Origin: Saccharicrinis sp963677245 | Lineage (GTDB): Bacteria; Bacteroidota; Bacteroidia; Bacteroidales; Marinilabiliaceae | DNA length: 64,000 nt | Reading direction: 5' to 3' | NCBI GenBank assembly: GCA_963677245.1 | Contig: OY781921.1 | Coordinates: 2,356,001 to 2,420,000 of the forward strand | Shown here: positions 1 through 8,337 of the stretch, in pieces | Position numbering within the stretch: the stretch's first letter is position 1 | Layout of the letters: each line of letters begins with the position of its first letter | Made by a program: the position numbers and the translations under genes | The notes under the pieces: generated by a model | What the model saw: only the letters and a program-made list of their open reading frames with translations | Databases searched by the model: none | Told to the model about the DNA's origin: nothing

Positions 1-1
1 T

Positions 2-1090
2 TCAAAATATGAAAATTTGTTAGTCGTTGATGGAGAATTAACTAATTTACCTGGTCCATATCTGGTTAAATTAACAAGAACCTATGCTGATTACCAGAGA
101 AAGGGGAAAGCAGTATGTGGAGCTCAATTAAAGTTTATAGAAAACACAGGTCGTGAAATTAAACTAAGCGAAACTGATAATGGCGTATACGCAACAACCG
201 ACAGCTCATTTGTTGGCATTGTTGGCAATAGTTATAAATTACAAATAGTTCTTGATGATGTGACTTACGAATCAGATTTTGAAACCATTAAAAAACCAAT
301 TCCTATTGAACAAATATACTGGCAATACAATACAAATGAAAACGGTGTTAATCTACTTGTAGATGCTCATGACCCTATCAACAACACCCATTTTTATGCC
401 TGGGACTATGAAGAGACCTGGAAATTTGAAGTTCCATTAACTAATTTTTATGAGCATCCGGAATGGAAGGTCTGCTATAAATATGCTAACAATGTTAAAA
501 TTGATATTGCTTCAACAGCAAACAGGAAGAATGATATAGTAAAAGGTCATTCTTTAAAATTCATTTCTGAAGAAACCAACAGACTATATTACAGATACAC
601 TATTTTAGTGAAACAATTCTCGCTATCAGAATCAGCATACAAATATTTTAAAGATCTGGCGAATCTTAATTACAACCAAGGAACTTTATTTGACCCGATA
701 CCCGGTCCTGTAACAGGAAATATAAATAACTTATCTGAAGAAGATGCGCCCATATTAGGTTACTTCCTTGTTAGCGGAGTATCAGAAAAAAGACTATTTA
801 TTGATCGTTCGGAGTTGCCTGATGATTATTATCCAACAAGTGGATTCGATGACTGCGAAAATCATGAATTTGTTTTTTCAAGTGTACCTGCTAACTATAC
901 AACTGAAGATTTTAGAGAGCTAAATTCTGAGATTGATTCACTAATCGGGGAAGAAAACTTTTCGATTTATAAAATAGAAGCTATTCCTTTCTATGGTACT
1001 GTTGTTTCTTTGGCAAAAACCAGATGTTATAATTGTGCCTTATCAGGCACTACTATAGTACCTGAGTTTTGGGTAGAAAAGGAAGACTAA
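2..1090 (+). CDS. DUF4249 family protein, 5' truncated by the window edge
   Basis: The reading frame is open to the left edge, so the true start and signal peptide lie outside the window. The first visible residues (SKYENLLVVDG, then TNLPGPYLVKLTRT) match the start of the mature part of DUF4249 proteins. These are extracytoplasmic, usually lipid-anchored, proteins of Bacteroidota commonly encoded beside TonB-dependent receptors. A Cys pair near the C-terminus (RCYNCALSGTT) is typical of the family. The gene ends 57 bp before a secreted protein on the same strand, so the two are probably co-transcribed. The molecular function of DUF4249 is unknown. The family call rests on recalled sequence character, not a search. 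Confidence 0.75.
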   Translation, partial: SKYENLLVVDGELTNLPGPYLVKLTRTYADYQRKGKAVCGAQLKFIENTGREIKLSETDNGVYATTDSSFVGIVGNSYKLQIVLDDVTYESDFETIKKPIPIEQIYWQYNTNENGVNLLVDAHDPINNTHFYAWDYEETWKFEVPLTNFYEHPEWKVCYKYANNVKIDIASTANRKNDIVKGHSLKFISEETNRLYYRYTILVKQFSLSESAYKYFKDLANLNYNQGTLFDPIPGPVTGNINNLSEEDAPILGYFLVSGVSEKRLFIDRSELPDDYYPTSGFDDCENHEFVFSSVPANYTTEDFRELNSEIDSLIGEENFSIYKIEAIPFYGTVVSLAKTRCYNCALSGTTIVPEFWVEKED

Positions 1091-1147
1091 TCTTATTTTC
1101 TATTAATCAGAAGCATCTATCACTAATAGATCTAAAATTTTATAACT

Positions 1148-3460
1148 ATGATATTCTTTAAAAAAATTATTTGTGTGTTTTTTTTAATAGGAATAGTTAC
1201 TACTTCTTATTCTCAGAATAAAAACGACTTAAAACTATTAACTCAAATTGAAGATTATGAAGTTAATGAGAGGGCTTTTCTAATTCTTGACCAAAGCGTG
1301 TACCTAGCTGGTGAAACAATTAATTTCCAGGCATTAACATTTGATGCAACGCTTCAAATACCCATCGATTATAGTTCAATACTATATGTAGAATTATACA
1401 ATCAGAATAATGAAGTAATCTCATCCAATAAGTATTATTTAGAAAATGGGGAAACAGTAAATAGTATCACCTTACCCAGACATTTACAAACCGACTATTA
1501 TTACATAAGGGCATACACTAATTACATGAAAAACTTTGGCTATAGCTCTTTTTTCACAAGAAGATTACAAGTAATTAACCCTTTTCTCAAAACAAAAAAA
1601 GTAACTGAAACAGTTAGTGACTCTACTGAGCTTGAAATAAATATTTCAGCAGAAGGAGGAAAAATAATTTATGGAATTGAGAATAAAATAATCCTTTCCT
1701 GCACTGATACCAACAAACGAATTCACACAAAATTTTACGAGAATGATTCTGTAATTAATGAATTATTCTTGGATGATGGCTTTAATGTTTTCAATTTTAC
1801 CCCTTACCCTAACAACAATTACAAAATTGAAGCTTTCTCTTCAGGCAATGAAAACACAATCATACCAATAAATAATATAGTAGAATCAGGCGTAGTATGC
1901 AAACTCGATAGCCTTAACAAAAACTTAGCTTATTTAAATATACTTGCAAGCAGTTATAATGATTATCCGCTATCTCTATACATTGTTAATAGCGGATTTA
2001 CATATCTGCACAATCAAACTATTACAAAATCCGAAACTTTATTAAGAACTTTTCTCCCAGCAGGTTTAAATACTGTAATACTAAAAAACAATACATCAAA
2101 AGAAGTTGCCATACGAAATATTTATATTAAACCGGAAAGTAGCTTTAACATCTTTGCAGAAATAAATAAACCACAATCTTCACCGGGAGATTCTATATTT
2201 TTATACTTACATTCTGACCTTAATGATAGTTTGCAATATATTGTTTCAATGCATATGGGTAATTCTAAAACATCGCCTTCAATGCAAGAATTGATACAAT
2301 CAACCTCATTCACTTCTTCATTATCTTCATTACAAAACAACCTGTCTATTAATGAATTAAATTACCTATATAATAACATCGATGACATTAACAATTACAT
2401 CTTAAAATTTCAGTCAAACCAGAATTTAAATACTAAACAAAGTGCAAAAGCATATCGCCCTGAATTTTCAAATGATATTGTATCTGGGAATATATTATCA
2501 AAAAACAAAAATAACGTTGTAGCCCATAAAGACATGTACATATCTTTTGTTGATTCTATTTCCTGGCTTAACAGATGTAAAACTGATAGCACAGGACGGT
2601 TTTACTGCGAGTTACCAATTAATCACCAGGGAGTTGATTTAATCGTTACTGTAACTGACACAACCGAAAACTATCACATTACCATCGATGATGAATTTTA
2701 TCCTGAATTTTTCAATATTACCAAAGAGGTGTTTTCCCCTGATTCAACTCTTAAAAATATTATTGAAGCACGTATGCTCAACCTTCAAATTACCGACGCC
2801 TATTTAAATCACCAAAACAATCAAAACTCAAATAGATCAGACCTTCGGTTTTATGGGGTACCTGACGTAGAATACAATTTTGAAAGATATGTAAACTTAC
2901 CAAGCCTTGAAGAATTTATTTATGAAATTGTGGATAACGCCATTCCTAAAAGAAAGAATAATAAGGTTCAGATTGCCATAATATCAGAAGATAGAAAATA
3001 TGGCTCAAATCCTTTGGTGATACTGGATGGAGTGCCTATACAGAACATTCAACAGCTTATGGCAACACCTTGTAATAAATTGAAGTCGTTAAAAATCATA
3101 ACCAGTAAATTTTATTTTGGAACTGCAGTATATGATGGTGTAATTGATATTTCATCTAAAGAAAACTCCTCCAAATTAATCGATTTGGAAAAGAATACTT
3201 TAAAAGCTATGTTCCCTCGCATTACAACGACAAAACAAAAAGAAAAAACTCCATTCGAGCGCATACCTAATTATTCTACCAATATCTATTTCAACACTTT
3301 TATACCTAAGTCTGAAGAAAACAGAATTAAAATAAAACTACCTAACAACCAAGGGAAATACTCACTACTTGTGTTTGGATATACAAAAGAAGGTAAATGG
3401 TCAACCTTAATAAATGAAGATGTTGTAAATATTCAATTTAAAAATAGCAAAATCCCGTAA
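1148..3460 (+). CDS. Secreted macroglobulin-like/TonB-plug-like protein
   Basis: The 770-residue product has a clear signal peptide (about residues 1-22, ending SYSQ). Residues 36-140 resemble the MG2-type beta-sandwich seen in alpha-2-macroglobulin-like Bacteroidota proteins (DQSVYLAGETINFQA, then YYYIRAYTNYMKNFG). Around residues 620-680 a segment (VILDGVPIQNIQQL, then AVYDGVIDISS) resembles the plug domain of TonB-dependent receptors, but no barrel follows, so this is not a complete receptor. Such proteins often sit next to DUF4249 genes, as here, and may form part of an outer-membrane or periplasmic assembly. Substrate unknown. It is very AT-rich and has no sugar-active domain, so it is probably not part of the xylan locus. 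Confidence 0.6.
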   Translation: MIFFKKIICVFFLIGIVTTSYSQNKNDLKLLTQIEDYEVNERAFLILDQSVYLAGETINFQALTFDATLQIPIDYSSILYVELYNQNNEVISSNKYYLENGETVNSITLPRHLQTDYYYIRAYTNYMKNFGYSSFFTRRLQVINPFLKTKKVTETVSDSTELEINISAEGGKIIYGIENKIILSCTDTNKRIHTKFYENDSVINELFLDDGFNVFNFTPYPNNNYKIEAFSSGNENTIIPINNIVESGVVCKLDSLNKNLAYLNILASSYNDYPLSLYIVNSGFTYLHNQTITKSETLLRTFLPAGLNTVILKNNTSKEVAIRNIYIKPESSFNIFAEINKPQSSPGDSIFLYLHSDLNDSLQYIVSMHMGNSKTSPSMQELIQSTSFTSSLSSLQNNLSINELNYLYNNIDDINNYILKFQSNQNLNTKQSAKAYRPEFSNDIVSGNILSKNKNNVVAHKDMYISFVDSISWLNRCKTDSTGRFYCELPINHQGVDLIVTVTDTTENYHITIDDEFYPEFFNITKEVFSPDSTLKNIIEARMLNLQITDAYLNHQNNQNSNRSDLRFYGVPDVEYNFERYVNLPSLEEFIYEIVDNAIPKRKNNKVQIAIISEDRKYGSNPLVILDGVPIQNIQQLMATPCNKLKSLKIITSKFYFGTAVYDGVIDISSKENSSKLIDLEKNTLKAMFPRITTTKQKEKTPFERIPNYSTNIYFNTFIPKSEENRIKIKLPNNQGKYSLLVFGYTKEGKWSTLINEDVVNIQFKNSKIP

Positions 3461-3489
3461 TAATGTAATCTCCAAAACTACGTAGCAGA

Positions 3490-4085
3490 CAATAGTTGGA
3501 AGAAAGCAAATTGTGGACATAAGTATGTATTGAACTGTGTAGAATCAAAGATAGAAAAGGTGTACTCCAGATAGGGTGTATTGGTATTAATCTCTTGTTT
3601 ATCGGCATTTACAGGAAATGTTGTAAGCGCAGAACCAGTACGACCAAGGTTTGGTACCGCTTTCCAGCTAATAACGTTGGTGTTTACAGCCTTTTAATTA
3701 TTGGCTGCTTCGATAGAAATTACACTGTGCTTTTCAACATAACCCTACATTTGTGGAAGATCATTGCGAATCGGCACTTCTACCGAGTAGTCTGAACTAC
3801 CTCCTTTTATTACAACCTCCCCCAACGCAAGTCCTTTTTTATATGAAGCTCACTCTTTGTTTCTGCAGGTACATCAGCCCACCAGTACCATGACGAAATA
3901 CCCATCTCCTGCGAAAGGGTAAATACACCATTAGCAGCACCACACCTGTCGCTACCAACAATTACCAATGCTTCTTTAACACCCTCAAATGGTTTATCAA
4001 TGGTCTGGATGATGAAATTCTCCCACTAACCTTTAATGGACGAAACATCCAGCTTTTTTGTTATATCTGGGACCCAATAATAACA
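3490..4085 (-). pseudogene. Decayed GH115 alpha-glucuronidase with a large internal deletion
   Basis: Read on the minus strand, about 4075-3846 encodes a stretch matching residues 115-185 of the intact GH115 at 14662-17565. Examples are GVKEALVIVGSD against GVKQALVIFGSN, and GISSWYWWADVP against GVSPWYWWADAP. About 3835-3495 then matches residues 770-868, for example VEVPIRNDLP against VEVPIKTELP and PYLEYTFSIFDST against PYLEYTFTVFDST. The roughly 580 intervening residues, including the catalytic core, are missing. In-frame stops occur at the Lys of the KWDS position, after DLPQ, and after EAANN. The divergence from the intact copy (roughly half to two thirds identical) suggests an old paralogue rather than a recent duplication. 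It lies downstream of GH98 on the same strand, so it may once have been its operon partner. Confidence 0.85.
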
Positions 4086-4089
4086 CTAT

Positions 4090-4320
4090 TCTCATGTTAA
4101 GTGGTTTATGTGAATCTGCAACTTCTCAATCAGTTAGAAACATTGCCATAGTCAGCAAAATCAATGAATTGGAAAATACATGCAATCTAAAATAGGCTGA
4201 ATACCCCCTATTTTGAACTGTTTTTAGAAATAAAACGAAGTGGATAGAATTGGTTTTGAATCTAAAGTTCTCCTCTTCAATACAATTAACTCCCCTGAAA
4301 AATAAATTTAAATTCCAATG
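4090..4320. other. Non-coding stretch upstream of the GH115 remnant
   Basis: No recognisable coding remnant, repeat or RNA was seen between the 5' end of the GH115 remnant and the GH98 terminator. It may hold the decayed 5' third of the pseudogene, but no residues could be matched. Confidence 0.4.
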
Positions 4321-4353
4321 AAAAAGAGCTTGACTTGTCAGGTCAACCTCTTT
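4321..4353 (-). terminator. Putative intrinsic terminator of the GH98 gene
   Basis: On the minus strand, 22 bp after the GH98 stop, AAAGAG-G-TTGAC pairs with GTCAA-G-CTCTTT around a short loop. There is one internal G-G mismatch, and a run of T follows. Confidence 0.6.
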
Positions 4354-4374
4354 AATCTGGGAAATAACAACTAT

Positions 4375-7300
4375 TTATTTTTGTATTATCATTTTCCTGG
4401 TTTCCGAGAACTCTCCTACCCGCAACTTATAAAAATAAACGCCAGCTGGTAACTGTTCAGGATACCAGACATAGGCGTATTCACCAATGGACTGATATTG
4501 GTTTACAATGGTTTTTACCAACTGTCCGTTTACATTATATATTTTCAGATATACATTTTCAGGTTTCTCCAAACTATATTTTATAGTAGTTGAAGTACTA
4601 AAAGGATTCGGAAAATTCTGCCATAATGAGAATGACTCTCGTTTTATATATCCCACACTTACATTGTTACAATCATTAACGGCCTTTTCTCCAATTCCTT
4701 CCGGCAAATCAGCATTCTTTGTAATGTAGAATTTATCCAGCAACGCGCCATCTTCTCTATAACCAATGGTAAGTTCATGTTCACCTTCAGATAAATCAAA
4801 ATCACCAAATTTATACCATTCCCAACCATTGCTTTTTAATCCGTTATAATTACTAAAAGAACCGTTATCCATTTTTAACCAAAAGGAATCGTCTTCATAA
4901 CTTGGACAATTGACACGACCGTAAACAGCATAACTATCTTCAGAAACAATTGTAAATGGGATATGGATTAATCCATCATCAGTATTCGGAGCCTGACCTG
5001 TACTTTCCATTCCTGCCTTGGCTGTAACATAAGAACCTCCCGAAACCTCTGCATCTTTAATAACATCCCAGTTAGCACCAACAGTTCCGCACTCTGCCTC
5101 TAACCATATATTGGATGCCTCAAAATCATATTCGTAAACACGAATAATTATATCGTCGGCATCAACCGCACCTTCGTTATCTGTTACCGTAAGTTTGATG
5201 GAGTGTTCTCCAACCGAAAGCTCGACCGTTGGCGTTACCCCTGTTGCAATTTCATTACCGTCTTCAGTCCAAATGTATGATACTATCTCACCGTCAGGGT
5301 CAACACTACCATTACCATCCAATACAATAGTTTCTATTCCATTGTCATCGGAATCTGTTATCTTTTTATCTAAACCTGCATAAGCAAAGGGTAGTTGATT
5401 GACTGTTGAACAGTTACTTGCTGTCCCTCCTACTTCTGATGGGACTGTACCTGATTTTGTAATCAATAATTTATCAAGTTGAGTACCGTCTTCGTTATAA
5501 GCCAGTATAAAAGTATGCTCTCCCGCAGTTAAGGTAAAAGTGTTTACCTCAACCCAATTCCACGAAGTTGATGTTGTTATATCATTCCAGGCAAACCATG
5601 CTTCATCATTCATTTTTACCCAAAAAGCATTATCTTCCGTGGTTGGGGTCTTCACTCGTGCCCAAACTTTATAGTCACCTGCTTCTTCTGATGTAAATTC
5701 AAAAGATATATGCCCGCTTGCATCTTCAGGGGCATTTGTCGTACTGTTGTTTCCTGCCTGTACTGTAACATATTTATTATTGGAAGCATCCGAATCTGCT
5801 GCTTTTTCCCAAAGCGATCCCATCGTTCCGCATTCAGCCTCTAACCATATATCTTCTGTGCTCACAGTACTAACAAGCATATTATCGAAATAGATGGATT
5901 GAGCTCCTGTGGCATTCGCCTTGAACTCAATGGCATTAGCTCCTTTGTGAAGTTCGATTTGCTGACTGTTGACAGCCCAGTTGCTAAGCGTAGTTGTTGC
6001 AACAAAAGATGGCGTAGCTACTTTGGTCCCATTTACATATAAGTCGATAGTATTTACATCGCCTCCTGTTACGGCATATTTGGTTTCTAAAGTATAGATA
6101 CCATCGTTTAATACGGTTACAATATCCCTTACGCTTGCAGAAGCATTGGTGCCAAATTGCAAATAACCTTGCCCTGTATAATTACGAATACTTCCGCTTG
6201 AACCACTTTTAACAATCCCTGAAATGTTTTTATACTCGAAAGTTTCTGATTCGTACTGCCTGGAACCTATATATACAGGAGGACTTGCCGGCATTTCAAT
6301 GTTAGCTGTTTGGTACTCCGTTAAACGACCTGTGGCATCTCCCGAACAGTCGACTCTTATATCCAAAGGGCCGTTCTGATTTATCGTTAAGGTTAATACA
6401 CCTTCTGACCACTCTTTTTCCACTTCACTTATTTGGTTGCTACCTCTTTCAGTAATTGTATAGCTTGGTTCAGACGAACTGCCATAGATTTTTATTGTAT
6501 TGGTTTTAAGACCAGGATTGAGCTCGTTATCAAAATTACTTAGGTATATGGTCAGGTAATCTGTATATTCTTTAATTACTCCGGCAGTATATTGGGAGTA
6601 GGTTAATTCCATCTTCTCGCATGTATTATATTTAAAAGGAATGTTTGCACTGGCATTTCGCCCTGTTTTGTATGGATTATAGGTTACCCATCCGTTTTCA
6701 TATCGGCCTGCATATAAAGTTCCTGTATATTCCTGAGGAAATAAATCATTGAACTCGTCTACTTTGCTGGATATAGAAGACCATCTGGTTGCATAGTCTG
6801 ATTTATTAACTGTTATCTCAAAAGAATTAGCCACCTCATCATTCAACTGATAAACCGTTGGAACCGTTGGATAACGACCTGTTTTCTTAAAAAAACTCCA
6901 GTTGTCTTCCAGGTTACCATCTTCGTTCATACGATAGAGTCCCTCGAACAACGTTTCCGGAGAGCTATACTTATCATCATCATTACCTGAATTTACATCG
7001 TTTACAACAACCATTTTAGTGCGGTCAATCACCTCTTGACGTGTAGGTATTCTTACTGTGCCGTCCAACACTTTCCGGAACAGATCGACACTAACTTTAT
7101 CAAACTCCGGAAATGTTTCCCAATTTCTTGTTGTATATCCATCTGTTGTAGAAACCGGATCCCCCTCCTGAAAACAATGAGTCCAGATTAGCTCCGGTGC
7201 GTCAATCACGGTTTGGCCCGTTAGCATCACATGCTCAAGAAAAGGTGCACCATAAGTAGCCATGGTAAAATTTTCATTCACATTGCCTTCTCCATCAGAC

Positions 7301-8076
7301 CACCCACTATCATCATAACGGATACCATACTGACCGCTAAAACCAGAAAGGTATGACCCCAAACAAATACTTTCCATATCCGATTGGTAAGCTTTAAAGG
7401 TATATTTTTCACATAAAATATAATTTTGGGTGTATTGGGCACAGGCATTTTTAAAGTCAGCCTTCCTTTTTAACATCGCGATTGGATTAATGCTTGGAAT
7501 CCATTTATTTCCGCACCAGCTAACAACAAGGTATGTTCCGTATTTATCATTAAGTTCCAACAATTTCGCAAAGTGAGCCATCCTGTCGTCCCAATTCGTC
7601 GCCAAGGGATCATCGTCGCCATAACCCCAACTTTGTTCACAATAATTAAATCCAATCAGGTTGGGATATTCATTATATAACTCTTCATATATCGTCATGT
7701 CGTTATCCGGTAAGTGGCTATATGCTCCACTTGATGGTTGAATCATGGCCCACATCCGATTCTCGGCACAGGTTCTTAACCATGATTGAGCTATCTCATA
7801 ACCATATTCGGCACGAGAAAATTGACCTGTTTCACTATCATGGCTTACGGATAATGAAATATTCATCACCACATACGGACGAATATCCTTAGGGACCAAA
7901 TCGATAATCTTTTGTGGGTCCGGATAATTCCAGGTATCGATATGGATTAACCACATCGGATTATTTGGCGAAACAGGTCGTCTTAATGGTGCATTGAATT
8001 GTGCGTAGGTGTAACATGAGACAAACACTAGAACCAATGTTTGCAAAATAGTTTTGTGTAGAATTTTATATTTCAT
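4375..8076 (-). CDS. GH98 endo-xylanase, modular, T9SS-secreted
   Basis: A 1233-residue multidomain enzyme. Signal peptide at residues 1-25. GH98 catalytic domain at about 30-340 (IHIDTWNYPDPQKIIDLVP, and a conserved FNYCEQSWG around residue 147 that may hold a catalytic Glu), then the GH98 C-terminal domain to about 620. A CBM6/35-like beta-sandwich covers about 625-740. An unclassified module beginning WLEAECGT appears twice (about 742-890 and 988-1138), flanking a PKD domain (about 895-985). A type A T9SS sorting domain (NFPNPF ... GVYFYKLRVG) covers the last 80 residues. GH98 enzymes in gut Bacteroidota cut heavily decorated glucuronoarabinoxylan, and the surrounding GH115, GH95, GH43 and GH67 genes fit that role. 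Other GH98 members act on blood-group glycans, which this context makes unlikely. The gene has a strong AAGGAGAGAT Shine-Dalgarno just before ATG, unusual in this phylum. Confidence 0.88.
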   Translation of the reverse strand: MKYKILHKTILQTLVLVFVSCYTYAQFNAPLRRPVSPNNPMWLIHIDTWNYPDPQKIIDLVPKDIRPYVVMNISLSVSHDSETGQFSRAEYGYEIAQSWLRTCAENRMWAMIQPSSGAYSHLPDNDMTIYEELYNEYPNLIGFNYCEQSWGYGDDDPLATNWDDRMAHFAKLLELNDKYGTYLVVSWCGNKWIPSINPIAMLKRKADFKNACAQYTQNYILCEKYTFKAYQSDMESICLGSYLSGFSGQYGIRYDDSGWSDGEGNVNENFTMATYGAPFLEHVMLTGQTVIDAPELIWTHCFQEGDPVSTTDGYTTRNWETFPEFDKVSVDLFRKVLDGTVRIPTRQEVIDRTKMVVVNDVNSGNDDDKYSSPETLFEGLYRMNEDGNLEDNWSFFKKTGRYPTVPTVYQLNDEVANSFEITVNKSDYATRWSSISSKVDEFNDLFPQEYTGTLYAGRYENGWVTYNPYKTGRNASANIPFKYNTCEKMELTYSQYTAGVIKEYTDYLTIYLSNFDNELNPGLKTNTIKIYGSSSEPSYTITERGSNQISEVEKEWSEGVLTLTINQNGPLDIRVDCSGDATGRLTEYQTANIEMPASPPVYIGSRQYESETFEYKNISGIVKSGSSGSIRNYTGQGYLQFGTNASASVRDIVTVLNDGIYTLETKYAVTGGDVNTIDLYVNGTKVATPSFVATTTLSNWAVNSQQIELHKGANAIEFKANATGAQSIYFDNMLVSTVSTEDIWLEAECGTMGSLWEKAADSDASNNKYVTVQAGNNSTTNAPEDASGHISFEFTSEEAGDYKVWARVKTPTTEDNAFWVKMNDEAWFAWNDITTSTSWNWVEVNTFTLTAGEHTFILAYNEDGTQLDKLLITKSGTVPSEVGGTASNCSTVNQLPFAYAGLDKKITDSDDNGIETIVLDGNGSVDPDGEIVSYIWTEDGNEIATGVTPTVELSVGEHSIKLTVTDNEGAVDADDIIIRVYEYDFEASNIWLEAECGTVGANWDVIKDAEVSGGSYVTAKAGMESTGQAPNTDDGLIHIPFTIVSEDSYAVYGRVNCPSYEDDSFWLKMDNGSFSNYNGLKSNGWEWYKFGDFDLSEGEHELTIGYREDGALLDKFYITKNADLPEGIGEKAVNDCNNVSVGYIKRESFSLWQNFPNPFSTSTTIKYSLEKPENVYLKIYNVNGQLVKTIVNQYQSIGEYAYVWYPEQLPAGVYFYKLRVGEFSETRKMIIQK

Positions 8077-8166
8077 ATCTCTCCTTGATTTTTAATTGTT
8101 TGTTTATCCAGGTCTGTTTTTCAGTCTTAGAAATCACAGGTAAAAATATAAGAGTGACTATCTTCT

Positions 8167-8200
8167 ATGGGGCAAATTTCTATCACATTGGGAGATATTT
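8167..8200 (-). promoter_or_regulatory. Composite motif upstream of GH98, shared with a PL1 promoter
   Basis: Read on the minus strand: AAATAT, 8 nt, GTGAT, 9 nt, CCCCAT. The same three blocks with the same overall 34-bp length occur at 53004-53037 upstream of the PL1 gene. A -7-like TATATTTT follows 16 nt downstream, and the start codon is about 90 nt away. This is probably an activator-binding site of the AraC/hybrid-sensor type; the binding protein is not known. Confidence 0.5.
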
Positions 8201-8280
8201 CTATTTTATATTCATAATCTTCATATTCCGTTAAATCTTAATCGTCCATGTCCTTGATTGATTAACCGAATAACCATCCA

Positions 8281-8312
8281 TAAAAAAAATACCCCGAGAC
8301 TAGCTCAGGGTT
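8281..8312 (-). terminator. Intrinsic terminator ending the GH95-GH43-GH43 transcript
   Basis: On the minus strand just after the stop codon at 8338, ACCCTGAG pairs with CTCGGGGT across a CTAGT loop, followed by ATTTTTTTTA. Confidence 0.8.
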
Positions 8313-8337
8313 CTTAATACCTATTGAGTGGTAAAAA

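Noticed and set aside
3595..3795. Plus-strand small protein in the 3.5-4.1 kb gap
   Set aside because: It is antisense to the GH115 remnant, which explains the open frame.
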